Of a DNA stretch of 6,343 bases, positions 1 to 4,750 are shown in pieces. Below the pieces are notes generated by a model. It searched no databases, was not told where the DNA came from, and worked only from the letters and a program-made list of their open reading frames with translations. The position numbers and the translations under genes are program-made. Within the stretch, counting starts at the first letter, position 1. Every line of letters starts with the position of its first letter. Origin of the DNA: Collinsella sp. (lineage in GTDB: Bacteria; Actinomycetota; Coriobacteriia; Coriobacteriales; Coriobacteriaceae); assembly GCA_019419405.1 (NCBI GenBank), contig DYAA01000075.1, positions 1-6,343 on the forward strand. Reading direction: 5' to 3'.

Positions 1-503
1 ACAGCGCCCACGAGCTTGTCCATCGCTTCCGAAAACGGTCGGCGCAAGAGGCCCATGCGCGGGGAGCGACGAAGCGCTGCGATGCCGCTGCCGGCGCAGA
101 TGGCAACGCCGCCACACCACAATTGGTCATGGCGCTCACATGCCTTGTGCAGGCGAACGGCGGTCCCACGCGCCTGCTCAGTGCTCTCTTGTGCGGCTCG
201 AATCGCGGCATAGACGCGCGTTCCCGTACCGCCAAAGCGCTCAAGCGCCTGCTCGATGGCTGTCAACGTCTCATCGTCAGCCACATCTTCAATGGCCAGC
301 ACGATGCCATCGGCAACGCTGCCGGCGTCATTTGCCTTCAAGTTGACCGGGCGGGGGAGTGCGGTGCCGGAAAGCTGTGCATAGGCGGCGATGGCATCCT
401 GCAGGTCCCAGAGCAAAAACTCAAGATCGGCACTATTGGGAATGCTGATATACGCAATGGTTTGCAGCGTTTTTGGTACATCGCTGCGCGCGGTCGGCTC
501 CAT
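1..503 (-). CDS. Divergent flavodoxin-like / NAD(P)H-dependent oxidoreductase-family protein, 3' end outside window
   Basis: An open minus-strand frame starts at the ATG 503-501 and reads without a stop to the window edge, giving 167 complete residues. A strong ribosome binding site, AAAGGAGG (plus coordinates 508-515), lies 4 nt upstream. The C-terminal half resembles flavodoxin-fold oxidoreductases: VYAAIRA (residues 97-103), an E/Q-rich helix start (106-110), then ACERH with W129-C-G-G and a GSGI turn (about 121-141), ending in an SPRMG..RRP.SEA.DKLV tail. The first strand (TIAYISIPNS, 15-24) lacks the usual G-S-P-R-type FMN phosphate loop, so cofactor binding is uncertain. C121, C130 and C136 cluster. 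No signal peptide or membrane segment is visible. It is transcribed divergently from the aminotransferase. The reading frame is well supported. The family call rests on remembered C-terminal motifs and is tentative, and a non-catalytic relative is possible. Confidence 0.72.
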   Translation of the reverse strand, partial: MEPTARSDVPKTLQTIAYISIPNSADLEFLLWDLQDAIAAYAQLSGTALPRPVNLKANDAGSVADGIVLAIEDVADDETLTAIEQALERFGGTGTRVYAAIRAAQESTEQARGTAVRLHKACERHDQLWCGGVAICAGSGIAALRRSPRMGLLRRPFSEAMDKLVGA

Positions 504-545
504 GCTGCCTCCTTTCCGGTTGGTTTCCGTTTAGGTTACACCGTC

Positions 546-562
546 CGGCGGCGCCCCGCCGC
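546..562. other. GC-rich inverted repeat in the divergent intergenic region
   Basis: CGGCGG (546-551) and CCGCCG (556-561) form a perfect 6-bp inverted repeat with a 4-nt loop. An equivalent register is GCGGCG/CGCCGC with a CCC loop (548-562). It lies in the middle of the 93-bp gap between two divergent genes, so it could be a shared operator. In such GC-rich DNA it could also arise by chance. A weak TATCCT (565-570) beside it could be a -10 for the rightward gene, but no matching -35 is seen. Confidence 0.3.
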
Positions 563-596
563 GCTATCCTAGTGCAACCCTTACGAAAGGAACGCC

Positions 597-1733
597 ATGC
601 GACTGCCCATGAATACCTCGCTTGCCACGCTCAAGCCCTCCGGTATCCGCCGGATTAACGCGCTCGCCGCCCAGCACCCGGGGTGCATCGCGCTTGCGCT
701 TGGCGAGCCCGATTTTCCCACGCCCGATGTGATTAGTGCCGAGGTGACCGCCGCACTGGACCGCGGTGACACGCACTATCCGCCCAACAACGGTCGCCCC
801 GCCCTGCGTGAGGCGTTATCTGCCTACATGGGGGACGCGGGCCTTACGTTTTCGGCCGACGAGGTCATCCTAACCGACGGCGCGACCGAAGCCCTGTCGG
901 CAACATTCATGGCTATGCTCAACCCCGGCGACGAGGTCATTATCCCCACGCCGGCCTTTGGCCTGTACGAGAGCATCGTCGTGGCCAATCACGCCAAAGC
1001 GGTCTTTTTGGATACGGAGCCTGCGCAATTCCAGATTGACGAGGATGCGCTTCGTGCTTGCGTGACGCCGGCGACCAAGGCCATCGTCATCTGCTCGCCC
1101 AACAATCCTACGGGTTGCATCCTCAACGCGGCATCGCTCGACGCCGTGGCGCGCGTGGCAGAGCAGGCGGGCATCTACGTGGTCTGCGACGACGTATACA
1201 ACCGCCTGGTTTATGTGGATGGCTACGAGCGCTTTGCCCAGCGTCACCCGGAGCTGCGTGAACAGACGGTCATCATCGAGAGCTTCTCCAAGCCCTGGTC
1301 CATGACCGGCTGGCGCCTGGGCTGGCTCGCGGCAGCGGCACCCGTCATCGCCGAGATCGCCAAGGCCCACCAATACCTAGTATCGAGCGCCGTCTCCTTC
1401 GAAATGGACGCCGCAGCTCGAGCCCTGACCGTCGACCCCACCCCCATGCTCAACGTCTACCGAGCTCGCCGCGAGTGCGTGGTAGCGGCGCTCGGCGCCA
1501 TGGGCTTGGACGTCGTGGAGCCCGCAGGAGCCTTCTACGCCTTCCCCAGCATCAAAAAGTTCGGCCTAACCAGCGAAGCTTTCTGCATCAAAGCCATCAA
1601 AGAGGCAAACGTAGCCCTAGTCCCCGGAGACTGCTTCGGAACCGAAGGCCACATCCGACTAAGCTACTGCGTTTCCGACCAAGATCTGAACGAAGGCCTC
1701 CATCGCCTGTCCACCTTCATTTCAACCTTATAG
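597..1733 (+). CDS. PLP-dependent class I/II aminotransferase, PatA-like (possible N-acetyl-LL-diaminopimelate aminotransferase)
   Basis: This 378-residue protein has the full length and fold-type I core of class I aminotransferases. Visible landmarks are GEPDFPTP (36-43), Y61 before N.GRPALREA, GATEAL (95-100, phosphate contact), Y124, SPNNPTG (167-173), D198 and Y201 (pyridine-ring contacts), SFSK with catalytic K232, SMTGWRLGW with R240, and RLS with substrate-carboxylate R354. The C-terminal stretch MGLDVV.P.GAFY.FPSIK.FG.TS (302-326) and VALVPG..F.T (339-349) closely recalls Bacillus PatA, which makes N-acetyl-LL-diaminopimelate in lysine and peptidoglycan synthesis. A broader aspartate- or aromatic-type specificity cannot be excluded. 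The start at 597 is chosen because GAAAGGAA (585-592) is well spaced. The ATG at 609 is too far from it. No T-tailed terminator follows; the large palindrome at 1768-2026 may serve. Cytoplasmic, apparently monocistronic. Confidence 0.93.
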   Translation: MRLPMNTSLATLKPSGIRRINALAAQHPGCIALALGEPDFPTPDVISAEVTAALDRGDTHYPPNNGRPALREALSAYMGDAGLTFSADEVILTDGATEALSATFMAMLNPGDEVIIPTPAFGLYESIVVANHAKAVFLDTEPAQFQIDEDALRACVTPATKAIVICSPNNPTGCILNAASLDAVARVAEQAGIYVVCDDVYNRLVYVDGYERFAQRHPELREQTVIIESFSKPWSMTGWRLGWLAAAAPVIAEIAKAHQYLVSSAVSFEMDAAARALTVDPTPMLNVYRARRECVVAALGAMGLDVVEPAGAFYAFPSIKKFGLTSEAFCIKAIKEANVALVPGDCFGTEGHIRLSYCVSDQDLNEGLHRLSTFISTL

Positions 1734-1767
1734 CCCAACGGGACGCAACACATCAGCCCACCGATCC

Positions 1768-2026
1768 AAGCATTATGAGTGGGGCGCGCCGCTCAACGGA
1801 AACCCGGGCTGCCCATAGTCAACGCAGGCACGCGCCGCCGAAGGCCAGGCGCAAGGTTTTCGTAGATTCCGCACGAGCCGAAGGCCACTTAATGTGGCCT
1901 TCGTGCGAGCCAGGACTTGACCGAGCGAAAACCTTGCGCCTGGCCTTCGGCGGTGCGGCCGGATGGTGGAATTGTGTACAGCCCGGTTTTCCGTTGACCG
2001 ACGCCGGGGTCCCCGCCATAATACTT
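1768..2026. repeat. Large imperfect palindrome (foldback / MITE-like element)
   Basis: Nested inverted repeats share nearly one centre. A perfect 28-bp pair occupies 1835-1862 and 1926-1953. Inside it, GAAGGCCAC (1880-1888) faces GTGGCCTTC (1894-1902) around a TTAAT loop, continuing as CGCAC/GTGCG after a 5-nt bulge. Outside it, a 19-bp pair with one mismatch lies at 1793-1811 and 1979-1997. Further out, ATTATG (1772-1777) faces CATAAT (2017-2022) beside G/C runs. No convincing target-site duplication flanks it, and short open frames inside look spurious. It resembles a foldback or non-autonomous mobile repeat, or a palindrome from inverted duplication of the promoter region. It could also stop transcription leaving the aminotransferase gene. 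The inverted repeats are read directly; the element class is inference, since copy number cannot be judged from one window. Confidence 0.85.
1994..2022 (+). promoter_or_regulatory. SigA-type promoter for the rplJ-rplL operon
   Basis: TTGACC (1994-1999) matches the -35 consensus at 5 of 6 positions and CATAAT (2017-2022) matches the -10 at 5 of 6, with the ideal 17-bp spacer. Transcription should begin near 2029, giving a leader of about 210 nt that contains the L10 leader and attenuator. The promoter lies in the right arm of the large palindrome. The spacer contains an 11-bp palindrome, CGGGGTCCCCG (2005-2015), that could be an operator. The start site is inferred from spacing. Confidence 0.75.
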
Positions 2027-2040
2027 TCGGTTCACGCACG

Positions 2041-2136
2041 AATCCGCTGCCAGAGACAGCCGGTGCAAACGGGCATCGCTCGCGAGCTTAATGGGACATC
2101 CCGCCAGCCGAGGTGGTCGAGTAGATATGTCTTCTC
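2041..2136 (+). ncRNA. Ribosomal protein L10 leader (cis-regulatory RNA)
   Basis: This stretch upstream of rplJ carries landmarks of the L10 leader family: AGAGACAGCCGGTGC (2052-2066), GCTTAAT (2086-2092) and CCGCCAGCCGAGGTGG (2101-2116), in the order seen in Bacillus and actinobacterial leaders. GCTGCC (2046-2051) can pair with GGTGGT (2112-2117), using G-U pairs, to close the structure. The family binds the L10(L12)n complex, so excess stalk protein represses its own operon. The same GGTGG segment plus CGAG (2118-2121) can instead pair with CTCG (2134-2137) and following C residues, which would block the terminator stem downstream. The family match is from recognised motifs; the switching model is inference from known Bacillus L10 attenuation. 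Confidence 0.82.
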
Positions 2137-2173
2137 GCCCCCGTCGCTCATGCAGCGCGGGGGCTTTCTTTTT
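2137..2173 (+). terminator. Intrinsic terminator acting as rplJ attenuator
   Basis: GCCCCCG (2137-2143) pairs with CGGGGGC (2158-2164). CGCT/AGCG (2145-2148, 2154-2157) extends the stem after a bulged T, and the CTTTCTTTTT run follows (2164-2173). It sits between the L10 leader and the rplJ ribosome binding site, so it should stop transcription when the leader is bound by L10 complex. The hairpin with its T-run is plain in the sequence. Confidence 0.85.
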
Positions 2174-2238
2174 GGACATGCCCCCGTCACGTCCTTGTGG
2201 CGGACCGTGCCCGGAAAGAATTCGAGGAGGTGTAATTC

Positions 2239-2760
2239 ATGCCCCAGCAGTACAAAATCGACAAGGTTGCAGAGATCGAGTCCCGTATCGCCGAGAACGC
2301 CGGTCTGTTCGTCGTCAACTACAACGGTCTGACGGTTAAGCAGGCTCAGGAGCTGCGTCATCAGCTTCGCGAGTGCGGCGCCGAGATGAAGGTCTACAAG
2401 AACAACCTGGTCAAGATCGCTCTCAAGAACCAGGAGCAGCCCGAGCTCGACGAGATTCTCGCCGGCCCCGTCGCTTATGTGTTCTACGAGTCCGAGCCGG
2501 TCGAGGCCGCTAAGGCCCTTAAGGACTTCTCCGCTAAGTCCAAGGGCGTCCTTGAGATCAAGGGCGGTATCTCCGACGGCAAGGCCGTTTCCGCTGATGA
2601 TGTTAAGGCTATCGCCGAGCTGCCCACCAAGGATCAGCTTCTCGGCCAGATCGCCGGTCTCATCTCCGGTTTCGCTCGCGACATCGCTGTCTGCGTCAAC
2701 GGCGTTTCCTCTGGTCTCGCTCGTTCGATCCAGCAGGTCTCCGAGCAGAAGGCAGCCTAG
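2239..2760 (+). CDS. rplJ: 50S ribosomal protein L10 (uL10)
   Basis: L10 anchors the L7/L12 stalk to 23S rRNA at the GTPase-associated centre and recruits translation factors. The 173-residue length is normal. The family pattern NYNGLTVKQAQELRHQLRE (27-45) is followed by KVYKNNLVKIAL (51-62) in place of the common KNTL, then AGPVAYVF (75-82). The C-terminal helix (about 132-170) is where L12 dimers attach. A near-perfect Shine-Dalgarno, GAGGAGGTG (2224-2232), lies 6 nt before the ATG and fits very high expression. It is the first gene of the rplJ-rplL unit and is controlled by the upstream leader and attenuator. The usual upstream neighbours rplK and rplA are not adjacent. Confidence 0.98.
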   Translation: MPQQYKIDKVAEIESRIAENAGLFVVNYNGLTVKQAQELRHQLRECGAEMKVYKNNLVKIALKNQEQPELDEILAGPVAYVFYESEPVEAAKALKDFSAKSKGVLEIKGGISDGKAVSADDVKAIAELPTKDQLLGQIAGLISGFARDIAVCVNGVSSGLARSIQQVSEQKAA

Positions 2761-2775
2761 TCGCTGTTTTCACCC

Positions 2776-2844
2776 GCGGCGGCAACGCCGCACCCCTGGC
2801 GCATTCGCGCCGTGTTTTAACTGATCTCCGTGCATCCGCACGGA
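2776..2844 (+). other. Three consecutive hairpins between rplJ and rplL
   Basis: Three perfect short stems fill the 102-nt spacer: GCGGCG/CGCCGC with a GCAA tetraloop (2776-2791), GGCGC/GCGCC with an ATTC loop (2798-2811) followed by GTGTTTT, and TCCGTGC/GCACGGA with an ATCC loop (2827-2844) just before the rplL ribosome binding site. The second could be a leaky terminator. The set could also mark RNA processing or set the L12 to L10 output ratio, since each L10 needs several L12 copies. The stems are seen directly; the roles are inference. Confidence 0.6.
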
Positions 2845-2862
2845 AACCGAAAGGACTTAGAA

Positions 2863-3240
2863 ATGGCTAAGCTTACCACCGATGAGATCATCGATGCTCT
2901 TAAGGAAATGACCCTTCTCGAGGCTTCCGAGCTCGTTAAGGCTATCGAGGACACCTTCGGCGTTTCCGCCGCTGCTCCTGCCGCTGTTGTCGCCGCTCCC
3001 GCTGCTGGCGCTGCTGAGGCCGAGGAGAAGACCGAGTTTGACGTCGTGCTCGAGGGCTTCGGCGACAACAAGATCCAGGTCATCAAGGCCGTCCGTGAGC
3101 TCACCAACCTTGGCCTGAAGGAGGCCAAGGAGGTCGTCGAGGGCGCTCCCAAGGCTGTTCTCGAGGGTGCCAAGAAGGAGGACGCCGAGGCTGCCAAGGA
3201 GAAGCTCGAGGCTGCTGGCGCTGCTGTCACCCTCAAGTAA
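2863..3240 (+). CDS. rplL: 50S ribosomal protein L7/L12 (bL12)
   Basis: This 125-residue acidic protein is the multicopy stalk protein that stimulates EF-Tu, EF-G and other translational GTPases. Its N-terminal dimerisation and L10-binding helices (about 1-33, with LLEASELVKAIEDTFGV) lead into an Ala/Pro hinge (about 36-54). The globular domain starts at EKTEFDVVL (55-63) and carries the factor-binding helix IKAVRELTNLGLKEAK (74-89), VEGAPK (92-97) and the LEAAGAAVTLK end. The start at 2863 is chosen because CGAAAGGA (2848-2855) is 7 nt upstream and MAKLTTDEI is the family N-terminus. An in-frame ATG at 2830 lies inside a hairpin and would add 11 unrelated residues. A strong terminator ends the operon just downstream. 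Confidence 0.98.
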   Translation: MAKLTTDEIIDALKEMTLLEASELVKAIEDTFGVSAAAPAAVVAAPAAGAAEAEEKTEFDVVLEGFGDNKIQVIKAVRELTNLGLKEAKEVVEGAPKAVLEGAKKEDAEAAKEKLEAAGAAVTLK

Positions 3241-3267
3241 TCAGGCTTTCTCGCCAGATTTCTTTGC

Positions 3268-3307
3268 AGACGGGGTTCGCATTGCGAGCCCCGTCTTTTT
3301 TGTTTTT
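3268..3307 (+). terminator. Strong intrinsic terminator after rplL
   Basis: The arms at 3268-3280 and 3284-3296 form a continuous 13-bp stem (AGACGGGG/CCCCGTCT, one T-G wobble, then TCGC/GCGA) around an ATT loop. T-runs TTTTTTT and TTTTT follow up to 3307. It closes the rplJ-rplL operon 28 bp after the rplL stop and separates it from galU and rpoB. Confidence 0.93.
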
Positions 3308-3379
3308 CGGTCCCTCGACATCGGTAGCTCAAACTGCCATATTCTGTGATTTGCGTCGTATCGGGTACCCTGCCGTTGG

Positions 3380-3413
3380 GCAATAAAATTGCACCATTCG
3401 AGCAATAATTTGC
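3380..3413. promoter_or_regulatory. Paired AT-rich palindromes upstream of galU (candidate operators)
   Basis: GCAATAAAATTGC (3380-3392) and GCAATAATTTGC (3402-3413) are each palindromic (GCAA...TTGC). They resemble each other and start 22 bp apart, about two helical turns, which suits two regulator dimers on one DNA face. They sit just upstream of the candidate galU promoter, in an AT-rich patch within GC-rich surroundings. No regulator is identified. Confidence 0.4.
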
Positions 3414-3430
3414 GTTGACCTGCTGAAGAA

Positions 3431-3458
3431 TTGTCTCTGCCTTGTAGCGACATATAGT
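3431..3458 (+). promoter_or_regulatory. Candidate galU promoter
   Basis: TTGTCT (3431-3436) and TATAGT (3453-3458, 5 of 6 to the -10 consensus) are separated by 16 bp. Transcription would begin near 3465, leaving a leader of about 90 nt. An alternative is the extended -10 TGGTAAGAT (3464-3472) with a poor -35. A promoter is needed here because a terminator ends rplJL upstream. The exact elements are uncertain. Confidence 0.5.
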
Positions 3459-3494
3459 TCCAGTGGTAAGATGCTAGGGTATCGCAATTTGGTC

Positions 3495-3532
3495 TGCGGC
3501 TGTGTGCCGCACGCATGGGGCGCTTTTGCGCC
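3495..3532 (+). other. Two short hairpins in the galU leader
   Basis: TGCGGC/GCCGCA with a TGTGT loop (3495-3511) and GGCGC/GCGCC with a TTTT loop (3519-3532) lie between the candidate promoter and the ribosome binding site AAAGGA (3537-3542). They may stabilise the transcript or affect initiation. I recognise no riboswitch class. Confidence 0.4.
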
Positions 3533-3554
3533 TGCGAAAGGATCTTTGAATAAC

Positions 3555-4463
3555 ATGAAGGCAATCATCCCCGCCGCCGGTCTTGGCACGCGTTTTCTGC
3601 CTGGCACCAAGTGCACGCCCAAAGAGATGCTGCCGGTGCTCGACAAGCCCGTCATTCAGTATGTCGTTGAGGAGGCGCTCGACCCCGAGGAGGTCGACGA
3701 TGCCATCATCGTTACTTCTCCCGGCAAGCCTGAGCTACTGAACTACTTCCAGCCCGATCGCTCGCTCGAGAACCTGCTGCGCGAGCGCGGCAAGAACGCC
3801 TATGCCGATGCCGTCGCCCACGCTGGCGGTATGCCGGTCGACTTCCGTTATCAGTACGAGCCCAAGGGCCTCGGCCATGCTATTCGCTCTGCTGCCGACG
3901 CCGTGGCAGGGGAGAACTTCCTGGTTCTTCTGGGCGACTACGTTGTACCTAACCGCGACATCTGCGACAAGATGCTCGCCGTTTCCAAGGAGCACGGTGG
4001 CGCTTCGGTTATCGCCGTCGCTGCTTGCTCGCCCGAGGAAGTCAGCCGCTACGGTGTTATCGCCGGCGAGCGCGTCGGTTCGCTCGAGGGCGCCGAGGAC
4101 GTTGCCGATGCCGAGCCGGGCGCTGTCTGGCGTATCGGCGGTCTGGTCGAGAAGCCCGCTCCCGAGGCTGCTCCGTCCAACCTGTACATCGTCGGTCGCT
4201 ACCTGCTGAGCCCGCTGGTCATGGACCTGCTGGCAGATCAGCAGGCCGGCAAGGGCGGCGAGATCCAACTCACCGACGCCATGGCCCGTTCGCTCGACCG
4301 CGAGGCCATGTACGCCGTCGTCATCGACCCGCTGTCGGGCTACGACACCGGCACTCCCTCTGGCTGGATGGCCACCAACGCCCTCATGGCTGCAAGCGAC
4401 CCCCGCTTTGCCGATGCCTTCTGGGACGCCATCGACGAGCGCGGCGGATTGATGCGCAAGTAA
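3555..4463 (+). CDS. galU: UTP-glucose-1-phosphate uridylyltransferase
   Basis: GalU joins UTP and glucose-1-phosphate to make UDP-glucose, a precursor for cell-envelope glycans, glycolipids and galactose use. The 302-residue length is typical. Motifs in order are AAGLGTRFLPGTK (7-19, nucleotide loop), PKEMLPVLDKP (22-32), QYVVEEA (35-41), EPKGLGHAI (102-110), LLGDY (125-129, with Mg-binding D128), GGLVEKP (195-201, with K200 for sugar phosphate), APSNLYIVGRYLLSP (206-220), GEIQLTDA (235-242) and GYDTG (262-266). The ATG at 3555 is chosen from the family N-terminus MKAIIPAAG. Its ribosome binding site AAAGGA is 12 nt upstream, longer than ideal, and an in-frame TTG at 3546 is too close to it. 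Terminators on both sides make it monocistronic. Lying between rplL and rpoB is unusual compared with most bacteria. Confidence 0.97.
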   Translation: MKAIIPAAGLGTRFLPGTKCTPKEMLPVLDKPVIQYVVEEALDPEEVDDAIIVTSPGKPELLNYFQPDRSLENLLRERGKNAYADAVAHAGGMPVDFRYQYEPKGLGHAIRSAADAVAGENFLVLLGDYVVPNRDICDKMLAVSKEHGGASVIAVAACSPEEVSRYGVIAGERVGSLEGAEDVADAEPGAVWRIGGLVEKPAPEAAPSNLYIVGRYLLSPLVMDLLADQQAGKGGEIQLTDAMARSLDREAMYAVVIDPLSGYDTGTPSGWMATNALMAASDPRFADAFWDAIDERGGLMRK

Positions 4464-4483
4464 GCCTTCGGGCATCGACATTT

Positions 4484-4516
4484 ACGGGCGTGGACCTCGG
4501 TTCGCGCCCGTTTTTT
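4484..4516 (+). terminator. Intrinsic terminator after galU
   Basis: ACGGGCG (4484-4490) pairs with CGCCCGT (4505-4511) across a 14-nt loop, followed by a six-T run (4511-4516). It lies 20 bp after the galU stop and isolates galU from rpoB. Confidence 0.87.
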
Positions 4517-4539
4517 ATAAGAGCTGCGATTGCCGGCCC

Positions 4540-4602
4540 TCTGTTCACAGAAAATATATGAACAGATGTTCGATACACATACATCTACCTGCATATTTTC
4601 TG
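4540..4602. repeat. AT-rich nested palindrome upstream of rpoB
   Basis: CAGAAAATAT (4548-4557) and ATATTTTCTG (4593-4602) form a perfect 10-bp inverted repeat. Inside it AGATGT (4564-4569) faces ACATCT (4581-4586), leaving matching 6-nt unpaired segments on each side and an 11-nt loop. A competing repeat, TCTGTTC/GAACAGA, spans 4540-4546 and 4560-4566. The composition contrasts with the GC-rich surroundings. It could be a regulator site, a cruciform or a small structured RNA. No promoter clearly drives it. Confidence 0.55.
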
Positions 4603-4649
4603 CCGAAAAACTTTGCTACTCCAAAAACTCAATCGCGTCAAGGCTTTTC

Positions 4650-4677
4650 TTGCCCAACGGTCGGTACCTGATAAACT
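4650..4677 (+). promoter_or_regulatory. Candidate rpoB promoter with extended -10
   Basis: TTGCCC (4650-4655) lies 16 bp before TAAACT (4672-4677), and TG at 4669-4670 forms an extended -10 motif. Transcription would start near 4684, giving a leader of about 67 nt. A-tracts at 4606-4610 and 4623-4627 upstream could help RNA polymerase binding. A promoter is expected because galU ends in its own terminator. Confidence 0.65.
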
Positions 4678-4693
4678 ATTAGGTTGCGATAAC

Positions 4694-4714
4694 TGGCGAA
4701 GCTATGCCTCGCCA
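4694..4714 (+). other. Stem-loop in the rpoB leader
   Basis: TGGCGA (4694-4699) pairs with TCGCCA (4709-4714) around a 9-nt loop. GGTT (4682-4685) can pair with AACC (4714-4717) as a further stem. It lies between the inferred transcription start and the rpoB ribosome binding site. The function is unknown and it may be incidental. Confidence 0.35.
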
Positions 4715-4750
4715 ACCCACCGAGCATTTCCGTGAAGGAGGAAAAACCTG

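Noticed and set aside
123..572. A 149-codon plus-strand open frame
   Set aside because: It is antisense to the minus-strand flavodoxin-like gene, which has a strong ribosome binding site and family-like C-terminal motifs.
870..1373. A 167-codon minus-strand open frame
   Set aside because: It is a shadow of the aminotransferase gene, whose catalytic motifs are intact in the plus frame.
1760..2035. Target-site duplication flanking the palindrome
   Set aside because: No direct repeat of useful length is present at the two outer edges, so transposition is not shown.
1773..2179. Minus-strand open frames of 66-96 codons inside the palindrome and leader
   Set aside because: Their translations simply read the inverted repeats. 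There is no domain and no good ribosome binding site.
1475..2332. A 285-codon plus-strand open frame running from the aminotransferase through the palindrome into rplJ
   Set aside because: It overlaps two real genes out of frame, crosses the L10 leader and attenuator, and has an arginine/proline/serine-rich shadow composition.
2817..3383. A 188-codon minus-strand open frame
   Set aside because: It is antisense to rplL and spans its terminator; the Ala/Ser-rich translation mirrors the L12 hinge codons.
3415..3420. TTGACC as the -35 of the galU promoter
   Set aside because: No -10-like hexamer lies 16-19 bp downstream. The TTGTCT-16-TATAGT pair fits better.
3471..3554. A 28-residue N-terminal extension of GalU from an upstream ATG
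   Set aside because: It runs through the leader hairpins and the ribosome binding site, and the conserved family N-terminus begins at the ATG at 3555.
3735..4481. A 248-codon minus-strand open frame
   Set aside because: It is antisense to galU, shows no family motifs, and is explained by GC-rich codon use.
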